Positions 20,679-32,107 of a stretch of DNA of 64,000 nt are shown here, one piece after another. The stretch's first letter is position 1. Each line of letters begins with the position of its first letter. The notes beneath the pieces were generated by a model. The model saw only the letters and a list, made by a program, of their open reading frames with translations, did not search any database and was not told the DNA's origin. A program made the position numbers and the translations under genes. The DNA comes from Calcarisporiella thermophila CBS 279.70 (lineage: Eukaryota; Calcarisporiellomycota), in NCBI RefSeq assembly GCF_041956535.1, contig NW_027192191.1, positions 1,189,443 through 1,253,442 on the forward strand, read 5' to 3'.

Positions 20679-22404
20679 ATGGCAACAACCCGTAGGCTTC
20701 AGCTAAAAGGATGGCTCACATCGGCATTATTGCTCTGCATTTCATTATGCCAGCTATCCCGTGCACAACAAAATAATCCTTGCTCCCGGGACAAAATCAA
20801 TTCAAGTAAGAGACCCGAAGTTTCTCACGTTGAATGTGAACAGTAATTTTTATGCAATTTTGAAGCCGGATTCCAAGTAGAATATCACGAAACTTACAAG
20901 GTGGTGACCAACGCCAAAAATAATGAAAAATATGTTCTACAATGCACCGACCAGAAGCTTGAAATTCCTGGAGCCAATGCATATTTCAAAGTTCCCCTTG
21001 AAATTGTATACTCCCGAGACCTTGAGCCAATATCTTTCATCGAGGTTAGTGGTTAGTTCTAAATAATTGGTTATTAATGATGTTTAACTATGATTTCACA
21101 CAATAGTTGCTAGGCGAGCTGAATAAGCTCAAACAAATTCCACAGCTCGAACAAATTACTTCGCAATGCGTGATTAATTCATTACAGAATAATACAACCA
21201 CGACAATCAATGTAGACCAGCCCTCAGACTTCCCTGTATTCATAACAGGTGCTCCAAGCAACGACAAGCATATTACTCTTTCTTTAACCGATGATCAAAC
21301 CCCTTTAGAGGTGAATGTTTTAAATATTGGTCTTACTCTCATAATACTTAGGTTATTTTGAGTAGAAAGCCGAATGGATTAAGTTCGTGTCTACCTTCTT
21401 TAACCGTGAAGACGAAGCAAACAAGCTCTACGATCAGATCAGCAATAGCTACAATTGCCACAAGCAAAATTTAGCAAATGTCAACCGAAAATCCATCGCT
21501 TGGGTAGAGCACCTTTCCGATGGTTCTATAAAAATAAAGTCAGACAAGTACTATACAGAGCTCATCAGTGATGCTGGTAATTTCTATCTCTTTAATTCTT
21601 GCGGAAACCATTTTAACCCCCATTACATAACAGGTGGTGATAACCTTAAAACTTCTACCGTGCTATTTAAGGATCAAAAGGAGTTGCACGATACCCTCTC
21701 TAATGTTTGGCTCTTGATCGACTCGACCCAATTTACCAACAATAATGACAGCTTCGATACGTGGAAAAAGCTTTTCGGCTATACTGCAGGAGTGGGATCG
21801 AGCAACGAGCCGTTTCTCCGCGAGCGGCGGGTATTTCGCACCGATGGGATAAAAAATAATTTTGGATATTCAGGTAAGTTGCTTTTTATAATATTTCTCC
21901 ACGGGTATGCATCTGTATTGATTAAGTTGATCGATCTATTTGAAAAGACTGGGTTGAATCTTCAGCGGCACGCCCTGATCTCGTTCTTCAAGGTTAGATA
22001 TCATTAACATATATGTAGGCTTTCAGCTCTATTGACCCTTAATCTTATTTTTCTCAGATTTAATTGCAGCTGAGTATTCCACTTACCAAAAGACCTATAC
22101 GACTCATTGGCTTTACAATTTCGCTAGGGGCTCTCAATTTAAATCTATTCCCGGATGTTCCAAAGTACAGATCCCTCAGTGCCAATCGAATAGCTTTAGC
22201 GACCAAGAGAATACTAGTGTGTCTTCTGGACTCTCTACAGGTGCCAAAGTTGGAATTGGAATCTCCGTCTCAATCGTAGTGATTGGTATCCTATCTGCAT
22301 TGTTCCTTTTCTACCGACGGATTTATGAAAGACGTTTTGTACGATTAAACGATAATAACGTGCAGCTTGCTAATTTTCCCAGAGACAGTATTGTTTCTCA
22401 ATAG
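20679..22404 (+). CDS. Secreted/type I membrane protein, possible periplasmic-binding-protein fold
   Basis: The N-terminus (MATTRRLQLKGWLTSALLLC...CQLSRA) is a clear signal peptide. A luminal or extracellular part of roughly 400 residues follows, with NAKNNEKYVLQCTDQKLEIP, RKSIAWVEHLSDGSIKIKSD, KYYTELISDAGNFYLFNSCG and TLSNVWLLIDST. Near the C-terminus is one membrane span, GAKVGIGISVSIVVIGILSA, then a basic stop-transfer and a short tail ending RDSIVSQ. The SIAWVEHL...YYTELISDAGG-type pattern is reminiscent of FecB/TroA-like periplasmic-binding domains found in some early-diverging fungi, but I am not certain of that family. It has at least five introns. Function unknown; surface binding or sensing is a guess from topology. 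Confidence 0.6.
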
Positions 22405-22604
22405 ACATTTTTAACGTATTACTAATTATATGCATCAAATTTTTCCCCTCATCCTTATTGCTAGTGAAATTTTTGGTGCAATTTAATTTATGTAATTTTT
22501 TTACTAATTTAAATAAATATATACCTATTCACACCACAATGGTATTTAAAGTTTCCGCTCTATTTACAAAATAGTAATGAAAATTATATAACGAGTGCCA
22601 TGTC

Positions 22605-25600
22605 TCAGGAACTGGCTAGAGCAGCTAATTTTTCTGCACGCATTAAAACAGGCTTAGCGCATAAACGATCCTCTTCAGTCATCAATTGAGATAATTGCTG
22701 ATAAGCCTTGATTAATTCGTGTTCTAGCTGCTCTTTATAGCGCTGTTCTGTATTTTCCAACCTAGCGCAAGTTTGGCTCATTATCTCTGTCGAGGATACG
22801 ATGGCTTCTATTACTTTGATAAAAGCCTGGGCGTTACCAAAGCGCTCCCTTTTTTCTACTGCGGACAGCGCTGCACATGCGTGAATTCGAACCTTGAAAT
22901 TCTTACACCCAGTCAACGCACTGCATAGAGAATTCAGAATATCAGCACTCCATCCGGCCGCTCCCAAAGGGAAGCCAGGATTTCGAAAGGCATTCGCTAA
23001 TGCGTGACAGGCATTCCATCTGGCCTATGAACCATCATCAGATTTTTGAAAATAAATGAGACAAGGAGAAAAATTATTTACTTTTAAAACACCCCCCTCA
23101 ACATTCTTCGCCAGACTCGACACTACTTGAGAAATTATTGGGTGCAATAGGAATCGCTTTGGCGATATTCGCAACAGACTACCGAGAGCACGTAATCCGT
23201 TAGGACGCACCTAATTATTGTGCATACATATGAAATTGCCTCTCACAATTCGATAGTTAGTATCAACAAAGCATACCTTCTCATTGTCAAGCGATGCACT
23301 TAAAGAGGCCTTTAAAACTTTTTCCCACATCTCGAAATTTAAAATTTCGTTTACTCTTTCTAGCTGTCCGTCATCCCTTTATAAAAATAAATAATTAATA
23401 ATAAAACCTAGATATTTCCAGCTAAAGCCATGTACCATAGTTGACCAAGTGTATCACACAAGTTACCAAGAGACCAACTAGCTCGAATTCGAACCGAGAG
23501 TTGCGAATCGGTGGATTGAAGAATCATCACTTCAGCCATATCCGCTACGAATAGAATATCCTACAAGGTTTCCAAATAATGAGCCGATTTTTCTGACGAC
23601 AAAGTAAAACTGCTTTGCATACCTCGCGCAAAATGCGGTACAGCACGAGAATTCCCAAAGCTCGACAGGCAGAGGCTCGAACAAAACAGTTCTCGTCTTG
23701 CGCGAGCCCAAGCAGCAGAGGGACGAGAAGCAACTGTTGCTTTTGCTATAATTAAAACGGAGTTAATGATAGTGAAAATTCAAAAAAAAAAACAATTGGA
23801 ATACATACAGAAAGTTGCTGATATTGATCCTCTGATATATTGGAGATGATATCGCACGCAATTGCTCGCACATTTTGATTTTCGTCGCCCATAGAATGTA
23901 AAATAAACGTGTCTACTACAGAATCCCACCACATTTCAGGCAAAAGCTACATTTTTAAATTCGATTAGTGGACTATTGCTTATAATGATCATATAAGCTC
24001 TCATATTTACCTTTTGGGGCTCGGCAGATTTTGCAAAATTTTCTAAAAATTTCAATGAGGATATTCGCAAAGAGCTGTTATCATCGAGTGTTTGAGCGGC
24101 CAAGACAGAGTTAAGCTGCGGCCATATTTGCCTGTAGTAGTGATGAATATCAGAAAATCATTACGAAATGAAGCGCTTTTGGATGCTTCACACATACACA
24201 AAACGCACAGGGCACACTGTGGAGCACGAGCTTAGCGCATTCCAAGTCTCTAAACGTACTGGCACTGGTTCTTTTGGGCTTGATGCTAGCGTTATCAAGT
24301 ATTGAGGAAGCGGTAGGTCTAGTATTTCACCTCGGGAAAGAGAACGAGCTAGAGAATTATCCAGCAATGAGTTGATCTCATTGCACGCGCTTTCATTCCC
24401 TAATAGTACTGAAAGACACTCCATTGCTGCGACTCGAACAGAAATATCTAATTTGTCAAATATAAGGAATTATGTAGAAAATGGAACCTATGGGAAAATC
24501 CATCTACCTTCAAATTGTAATCGATTTATGGTGGCATTGAAAATAGATGTGATATATCCTGGATGCAAGCGGTCATAGGAGGTATTAGATACCAATACAG
24601 TGGATGCCTTAGCGAATATAAGCGTAGACGTTAGTATTAAGTTGAATTACATACATATATATGTATTTGTTCATACCTTTAATGCTGAAGCTATAACAAT
24701 GGGATTAGTTTCGGTTTGAATTAGTTTAACTAATCGGCTATGCAGTTCACGAATGAAACCACCCACTTTCTCCGAAAATGAAGTGAAATTCAACTTGGAA
24801 ATTCTAACAAGGAAGTGTTAATAATAGTTTTAGAGCGAAGCAGAATAATAAATATGAAAATACCTATCATCGCCAACTGCTAAATACTGCCTAGTGTTTT
24901 CAAGCATGGCTGCAAGTGTTTTACAGGCCGTGAATCGAACATGTACAATAGGATCTTTTGCCGCCAACGAAAGAAGATGAGGGGGATGATTTCCCGGATG
25001 ATCCGGTATAAACTTGATCCAATAAGGGAAGAGTACTTTTGTGGATATCTTTAAAAGACAAACAAAAAAAAATCAGAATATGAATTTCATTAATGACAAT
25101 GGTTAAAGTACCTTTGCCATCGTTTGTAAACAATTAAGGGCGTTGATTCTTATGGCACCTGAATTGAACCTTGAATGAAGAGTAAGAGAGAAGTTTTTAT
25201 TAAAACTAAAGACTCAATATGAATACATACCCCTTTATTGAAACTGTACCGTCATTATCAGATATTTCAGAATCTGAGCTAATGTTTACTGTAGGCTGGA
25301 ATCTGCTGATATAAGGTCCACCTAATTAGTGAAAGAGAGTTTAAATATTAGCTCGTATGTATCAATAGCATAAAAAATTGAGCCAGCATACTTCGAACAT
25401 TTTCAGTATGGGAATCACTCGGTTGAAAATCGAAAAATGCGAATATTTGTATAATTTCGACCAAGTCATCAGGATATTTTAAAAAGAGGTTTTTGTCTTC
25501 ATTTAAAACAAGCTGCATGGCTCGCAAAGTACTACTGATAAGCTATAAAAATAAACCCTCTTAATTTGATATGTTTTCATCATTGGTTCATGTTAGGTAA

Positions 25601-26502
25601 TACCTTTTTCATTCGGATATCTCCTAATCTTAGAGAAGAGGACGATAGATCATAGAGCCGTGTGAAAGGATATAAAACTTGCGTGAGCACATCGAATATT
25701 ACTTTATAATATTGTTGTAATTTTGGTCCACATCCGATGCATAAATTTCCTAGGCAGTTGACAGCCATGCGTCGTACCTCGAGTGGTTTCCCGTCGTCTG
25801 ATATAAATGGCTCAACAGTTTCAATAATAGAACCGTGTAGCTTAATGCAAGCAGTGCCATTTTCGTATATTAGTAAACTTAACGCGCGCAAAACATTCAT
25901 TAACCGAATAACTGGTTCACTTGACGAAGATTCATTCTGAAGCGATTTAAGCAAAAAATTAACTCCCACTTCGATTAGCCCACCCTTTGGAGCGCTAAGC
26001 TTAATCTATTGACTCATAACAAACATGAGCGAAGTTGTTCCAGAGAGATTTATTTTATTATACCTTTTGCTTTCGCTTCAAAAGAACAATTAGCTGACAA
26101 AGCTGATTCGAAATGACCTCATTTCCGACGTCAATTATTTTGAAAGAAACAGCTAATAAATTGCAGAAATCCTTTGAACGCAGTCAAGATTATATATATA
26201 AAAGAGCGTATGCAGATAAGTAAAATTGCGTTGATATTTAAAGTATTTCTTCGAATTACCTGGTCGTTAACTCCTGTGCGAGGATATTGTAATAGCAAGA
26301 GTGTGTTTAGAGCAGAATGGATTGCTTGCGTGGTCGCAAGTGATTCTGTTGTTGGGGGAGAGACAAACAGGCCCCCAGAGATGCGCTCCGATAAACTGAA
26401 AAATGAACAAAGATTATTCGGATCGCTCATTACATCCACTAACGAGAAAATAGTTGTAAAAAACAATTTAAATAATAATTTTGTGTAGGGCAGTTTTGCC
26501 AA
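22605..26502 (-). CDS. HEATR6: HEAT repeat-containing protein 6 (HEATR6-like)
   Basis: Large alpha-solenoid of HEAT repeats with the DUF4042 region seen in animal HEATR6. Diagnostic parts: LNCLQTMAK, VLFPYWIKFIPDHPGNHPPH, LLSLAAKDPIVHVRFTACKT and LAAMLENTRQYLA, near 24,900-25,130. Others are LRALSLLIYENGTACIKL, VRRMAVNCLGNLC, LGLAQDENCFVRASACRALG and CKNFKVRIHACAALS. The gene is divided by about eighteen short introns. The stop is at 22605-22607. The start is uncertain: ATG at 26502 gives a hydrophobic leader, whereas ATG at 26430 begins MSDPNNLCSFFSLSERISGG, which looks more like a soluble HEAT protein. Molecular role is poorly known in any organism. Yeasts appear to lack it, so its presence marks a gene-retaining fungal lineage. 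Confidence 0.85.
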
Positions 26503-26838
26503 TTGACAAAATGGACATATTGAATAATCTTATATTAATAGCAATCCTTTAATTGATATTTAAAAAACATTGTTTTCAATTTCCTTACTAACGTTAATAT
26601 GTTATCATTCTTTGTATAGTAGAGTGCTGCTTTTGTCTCTTTTTTATTTCTCGGAAGAAACAAGCCGTAAACACAAGTCGTTAAAATAAATAAAACTGAG
26701 ATGTATAAAGCGTAGCACTTTCAAACGAATAGTTTACTTTAGCAAGGTGCTCTCACTCTCCAGGGTAATCTTTATGTGTTTCGTTCTTTCACTTTATACA
26801 CATACATTCCAGGATGACTGACTATTTAGGAACTAAGA

Positions 26839-27030
26839 TTGATGTTTTATTATTTGTTTAATGTTTTGTTCATATATCAACTTTATATGGTTCCGTTAAC
26901 TTTCATCTGGATGAATTTTGTGCTTAAAATACCAAGGCCAATTTCAAGTTATTATCTCCTTCGTATTATAGGTTTTTTCTCCTTTCCTCTTGTGATTATC
27001 GCTCTTATTCTATTTAATCTCTACAGATAA
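26839..27030 (+). CDS. Possible small two-span membrane protein
   Basis: An ATG-started frame of 63 codons, MFYYLFNVLFIYQLYMVPLT... ending IALILFNLYR, with two hydrophobic segments separated by KIPRPISSYYLLR. It sits alone in a 667-bp interval between divergent genes. The PRPISSYYLLR link looks protein-like rather than random AT sequence, and it may be the last exon of a small gene whose first exon is upstream near 26,815 (MTDYLGTKID...). I do not recognise a family. It could also be chance, since AT-rich DNA often gives hydrophobic frames. Confidence 0.3.
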   Translation: MMFYYLFNVLFIYQLYMVPLTFIWMNFVLKIPRPISSYYLLRIIGFFSFPLVIIALILFNLYR

Positions 27031-27169
27031 TTATAAATAATAACCTTATTTCCTGTAGAATGAAATTTGGAAATTAAAATATCCCGGTAAAATATCTTAT
27101 ACCCTATCCCTATGTAATTTAACTACTCGAGAATTTCTGGTCGTCGCGCATTACAACACATTTCAAATC

Positions 27170-29012
27170 ATGAATGAAAACGGCCCATTGAGTGCCTCCC
27201 TTTCGAATAGGTAAAGAATATATATAATAGATACAGCACTAGTAACACTTGCTTATCTGCCCTCTCCAATATTACTTTGCATTAAGTCATGAAAATCAGA
27301 ATTCCTCAAATGATCTGATCTCATCCTCTACTGTTGACGAGAGTATTTTATCTTCTATACCGCAACAATCCAGCGCAGCTCTTTCTCATGCTTTACCACA
27401 TGATAATCGAGCAGATTCTCCTAATTCAAATACGCAGCCTTCCTCCGAAGCCTCTCCCCTAGCTTCACAAGACAGAGCTAGTGATGAGACAGAATCTATC
27501 AATTTCCCAAGCTCACCGACACCAAACTCACAATCAACAACTGAAGAAGAAACAATTAATTCGATAGCTCCGCCAATTTCCATTGCCACTAAACCTCCTC
27601 GTAATCCTGCCAGACACTCATTGCCTGTCCAATCGGGCCAGAATGCTTCTTCGATCATTCCCTCTCAATCTTCATCTTCTTCTCAGCAACACTCCATTCA
27701 AAATAGTCATGTTCACAGAAGACACCACCACCATAAATCACGTCGGACTACTGATGCTAGTATTATTCCGCCTTCTCCAAAAGTTGGGGTCGCTCCTCCA
27801 ACAGGAATGTACTGGTCTAGGGCAGTCACTTATGGTAAAATATCTCCACCTAAAGCATTGCGAGCACACACGGTTAATGTGATTGGGGAGTTGATGTATG
27901 TGTTTGGCGGGTGCGATGCGAAAACATGTTTCAACACTCTTTATATTCTCGATTTAGGTATTGATATTTATTCTGATCTACTCTTCCGTATTATATTAAT
28001 TTTTCCCTATTTTATTTTTAACAGACACTATGTCGTGGTCCAAGCCCAAAACTCATGGCGAGCCTCCTCCCCCCTGTCGTGCTCACTCTTGCACTTTGGT
28101 TGATAAACGGCTCTTTCTATTTGGTGGTGGAGATGGACCAGTAAAATATTTTAATGATTTATATATTTTAAATACTGGTGAGCATTTTTTTTGCGTATTT
28201 TCTCTTCACTCTATTCTCAGATATATTTCTTGACAGAAACTCTGTTGTGGACTAAAGCAAACACCCAGGGCCAACCCCCCACCCCGCGACGTGCTCATTC
28301 ATCATGTTTTTATAATAATAAGCTTTACATCTTTGGGGGCGGCGATGGGATGCGAGCACTTAATGATGTTTACACGCTTGATATTAAGGATTCGAATTAT
28401 ATGGCATGGAGTAAGCTTTCTCCTCGTGGCGTTCCTCCAACTTCAAGAGGCTATCATACAAGCAATCTAGTTGGTGACAAATGGATCATTTTTGGTGGAA
28501 GCGACGGACACGAGTGCTTCAGTGACGTCAATATATTGGACCTTTGTATGAATTCTTTCCAAGCATTTTAACTTCTTCAAGTCCTGTCTAACATACTATA
28601 TAGCTACTCTGACCTGGATCCAGGTTGAATTAGATCGCCCGATTCCACGCTTATCACATACAGCAACTCAAGTTGGCTCGTATTTGTTCATAGTCGGTGG
28701 ACACGATGGGAGCCGTTATTCTTCTGATGTTCTGCTATTAAACTTAGGTAAACTTACCAAATCCTAGTCTAAATTTCCCCTTCAATATCTTACGAAGATC
28801 AATCTCATTTAGTAACCATGAGCTGGGAAACTCGTGAAGTTTATGGAGTTGCTCCTTCAGGACGCGGATATCATGCCACCACACTCTATGATTCGAGACT
28901 CTTTGTGTTTGGTGGGTATGATGGTCATTCAGTATTTGACGAGCTCTATATTCTCGAGTTAGGCGCGTGTGCTTATCTTCCACAAATCACGAACTTTACG
29001 GTAGAATGCTAA
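27170..29012 (+). CDS. Kelch-repeat protein with disordered N-terminus
   Basis: A short first exon (MNENGPLSASLSN) splices to a Ser/Thr/Pro-rich region of about 170 residues containing a basic His-rich stretch (HVHRRHHHHKSRR). Six Kelch blades then fill the rest, each with the W...G...P.R..H...hhh.FGG.DG....D.hhLd pattern: MYWSRAVTYG, MSWSKPKTHG, LLWTKANTQG, MAWSKLSPRG, LTWIQVELDR and MSWETREVYG. Introns fall repeatedly at blade ends (after LDL, LNT, LNL), which suggests growth by exon-sized blade duplication. No BTB, F-box or catalytic domain is visible, so it is probably a six-blade interaction platform of the fungal Kelch group related to cell-polarity or Ras-linked factors. The last residues (GACAYLPQITNFTVEC) may be read-through into an intron, so the 3' end is uncertain. 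Confidence 0.82.
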
Positions 29013-29900
29013 TAGATGTATCATGATATGCGGTCCTGTATTTTGAATTATTTGTTTGGTCCTGGGTTCATTATATTCAAAAGCTATGTCTATATTTTTT
29101 AACTCTGGTAGATTTCTTTGGTTTTACTTTTATCTGTGAATTGATATGTGCCTCACTTCGCACTTCGCCCTAATCTAACTTAATATTAAATCAGATAATT
29201 CCATTACTAAGAATTTTTTATGCTACTGTTTAAAACTGATTCGATGCAAAGATTTTCTGAAATAAGGTGGTTTTTGAATAGTCTCTAAGCGAAATGCATT
29301 TGAGATAGTTATGATAACAAATACTACAATTAGCATGTTCAGCCGACATATATTCACCAACAACGGATGTCCTACAATTACCGACTATAAACTCCCACCT
29401 ACAGGCGACCAACGAATTCTATAATGTGATATCAGCAGATATTTGAATGTCGAACTGAGATTGATATACTGAGCCAAGCATGCTTAAATTCGGAATTTTC
29501 AATCAAGGTCAGATAACTTCCCCTTTGTAAGATATTATCATACGAATACAGCTTTCCGGACTAAACTTTTCGCAGAAAAATATTTCATGAATTATGTCAA
29601 TTATATATTTATACGAAGAAATATAATATTTGTAAAATATATTAAGTAAATCTCCATTAGTGAGCCCAGATAGAAAAGTGTTTATGATAATGTTTTTTCT
29701 AATACTTCAGTAACAATATATTCTCCATATCTACATCTGATATTTTCTGCATGAGAGTTGATGCTGAGTTTATGTTTTTTGTGCGTTTACTTCCCAGGTG
29801 ACTGTTATGTTACAAAATCGGATGATTCTCTAAATTCCCATATATATACTCTAATTTGAAAGAAGGGGGAGTATTAAGTATACAAAAAATATTTTCAGAA
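29013..29900. other. Intergenic, no gene seen
   Basis: About 890 bp of AT-rich sequence between the Kelch gene and the MFS gene. Short reading frames occur on both strands but none has splice context or recognisable content. It probably holds the Kelch 3' end and the MFS promoter. Confidence 0.5.
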
Positions 29901-31771
29901 ATGGCAGAAACCGAAGAGAAAGACAAGAAATTTTTATGGTTTATTCGTATCAGATCGGACATATCTCCTCTTAACTTTTGCGGCTTTATCGTCACAGTCC
30001 TTTTTTCCATCACTTTCTTTGTCTTTTTGAATTCTTCAACGAGCTTTGTAATCAGCGTGTTACTGGGAATTACAAATAACATTGGCCAATATTCGGGAGA
30101 TTTGACATTTTATGGTATATCAAAGAATCTTAATACAATGAATAAGTTACTTACTCTGGATTTTTAGACGAAATTTTGACTCTTTTCCTTGCACTCTTCT
30201 GGGGCAGCTTATCTGATCGCATCGGCAGGCGTCCGGTTGCAGTGGCATCTTATCTCTTGATCGGATTGAGCATGTTTGTGTTCACTCTAGCGAAAAATGT
30301 TTATCCGGATCTTCTTCTCTGTCGTTTGGTATTTGCAGCAGGAGCTTCTGGCGCTTCCACCATGATAACAGCCCTTACTGGTGACTATACCGGACGAAAT
30401 CGTGGAACTATGTCGGCAATAGCAGGACTTGTTGCTGGTATTGGTAAGTTAAATTAGTTCGACTTTTCGATTACTATATTTCATCAGTTTAATTATTGAT
30501 ATATTTGCAGGAGCTTTAATTGGGGTTTTTGGACTATTACCAATGCCTGCAACACTCCAGTCTCGCTATGGTTCATTAGAACAAGCTGTGAGAGTTTCCT
30601 TTTATGCCACGGGTGCGATTGCTTTCGGCGTGGCAATCTTGGCATTTTTATTGCTGAAAAATGAAAAGGATCGCAGTCTTATCAAATGGATGCGGGGCGA
30701 AAATAGGGAATTGGTAAAGGAATCCTATTTTAAGCTCATTGGTCGAGGCTTCTTGTCTGCAAAGCAAGATACTCGTATCATGCTTGCCTATATCGGAGGC
30801 TTTGTGGTATGAATATTAAACAAAACGATTAGATCTATAGTGCTATTTTTAACATTTGTCTCATTTAAAGGCACGCGCGGATTCCATCATGGCATCACTA
30901 TTTATCACACTGATTATTAATCAATACTTCATTTCCAACAAATTGTGTCAAGTTGGTGTTTCGAGTGCTTATGCTGATACTGCTGCAATTAGGTCATCAT
31001 GTCGCGATGCGTACACTACTTCTTCTATTATTTCAGGGTAACAATATCTTTTATTTCTACGTCTTACTCTTCTACTTACCACTATATTCTTTTTAAAAGC
31101 ATCTCATCCGTATTCGCTCTTATTGGTGCACCACTCTTTGGATTCCTGGTAATAAGTGAATTGATATTCGACAATCGTTAAAGAATATTAATAGAAGATT
31201 AATCATTCGCATAGGCTGATAGAATACCTAGAACTATTGCTCTCTCAGTTGCTTGTGTATGCGGAGTGGTTGCATTTTTTGGAATGGGATTAATTCCTGA
31301 TCCCCGTAGCAAAATTGCATACTTCTTCTGTAATAATTATGGCTGTTGGTTTTTTTTTTTACAGTAACTAACATCTGCGCTTATAGCTGCAATGATCGGT
31401 ATAGCACAAATTGGTACAATTGTTACCAGTCTTGCATTGGTATCTGAGGACTATGTATCCCCTGAAATCCGAGGATCTGTTAGTGGGACGTACACCTTGA
31501 TGGGAGGCATCGGGATTCTTGTAATATCGAAGCTTGTAAGTTAAGAGCTTCTATTAATGAAATATGGAGAGTTTTAATCAATCACATACAATAGGGTGGA
31601 CACTTATTTGATTCGTGGACTCCTGGCGCACCATTTATAATCATGGGTATAATGCACGCTATTGTAGCAATATTTGGTTTCATCGTCGAAATAATTAGCC
31701 GCAAAAGAAAAGGCCATCAGCTCGATGCAAGCCCGAATGAGGACGGGCTTCAAAAAGATACTGATATTTAA
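29901..31771 (+). CDS. Major facilitator superfamily transporter
   Basis: Twelve-span secondary transporter. The start MAETEEKDKKFLWFIRIRSD is a hydrophilic cytoplasmic lead before the first span NFCGFIVTVLFSITFFVF. The MFS signature between spans 2 and 3 is WGSLSDRIGRRPVAVASYLL, followed by RLVFAAGASGASTMITALTG and GDYTGRNRGTMSAIAGLVAG. A central hydrophilic loop carries KWMRGENRELVKE. The second half repeats the signature as APLFGFLADRIPRTIALS and ends YVSPEIRGSVSGTYTLMGG, GHLFDSWTPGAPFIIMGIMH and a charged cytoplasmic tail. Eight or so introns. The arrangement resembles fungal drug/proton or general-substrate MFS families, but the substrate is not predictable from sequence alone. Confidence 0.88.
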
Positions 31772-32107
31772 AAATGATCTAATTTTCCAGATACCTAGTT
31801 TACAGTGTATATTTAATTATTTATTTTAATAAATTTACTAATCTCATATTCTATTTCAGTGAAGAAAATATATATTAAGACATAATAAAAATGCAAATCT
31901 TCAAAGTGTAGTAGCTATGTGATTTTTATTACATTTATGTCATCCAAATAAATTAGATACAGAATTTATCAATGAAATAGAGAAAATTGCCACCTTGTAA
32001 TTTTTGCTAAAAAATCTATGGATAAAACTACTACCGTGGCTTGGCTAGGATTTTCTTGGATTCCTTCAAATCCTGACTTCTAGTGATCCTCATAAGACTT
32101 AATTGTA
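31772..32107. other. Intergenic, no gene seen
   Basis: AT-rich interval between the MFS gene and the UBAP1-like gene, both on the plus strand. Nothing I can support as a gene. Confidence 0.5.

Noticed and set aside
29230-29412. 60-codon minus-strand frame in the Kelch-MFS gap
   Set aside because: No splice context, no recognisable motif, and composition typical of random AT-rich frames.
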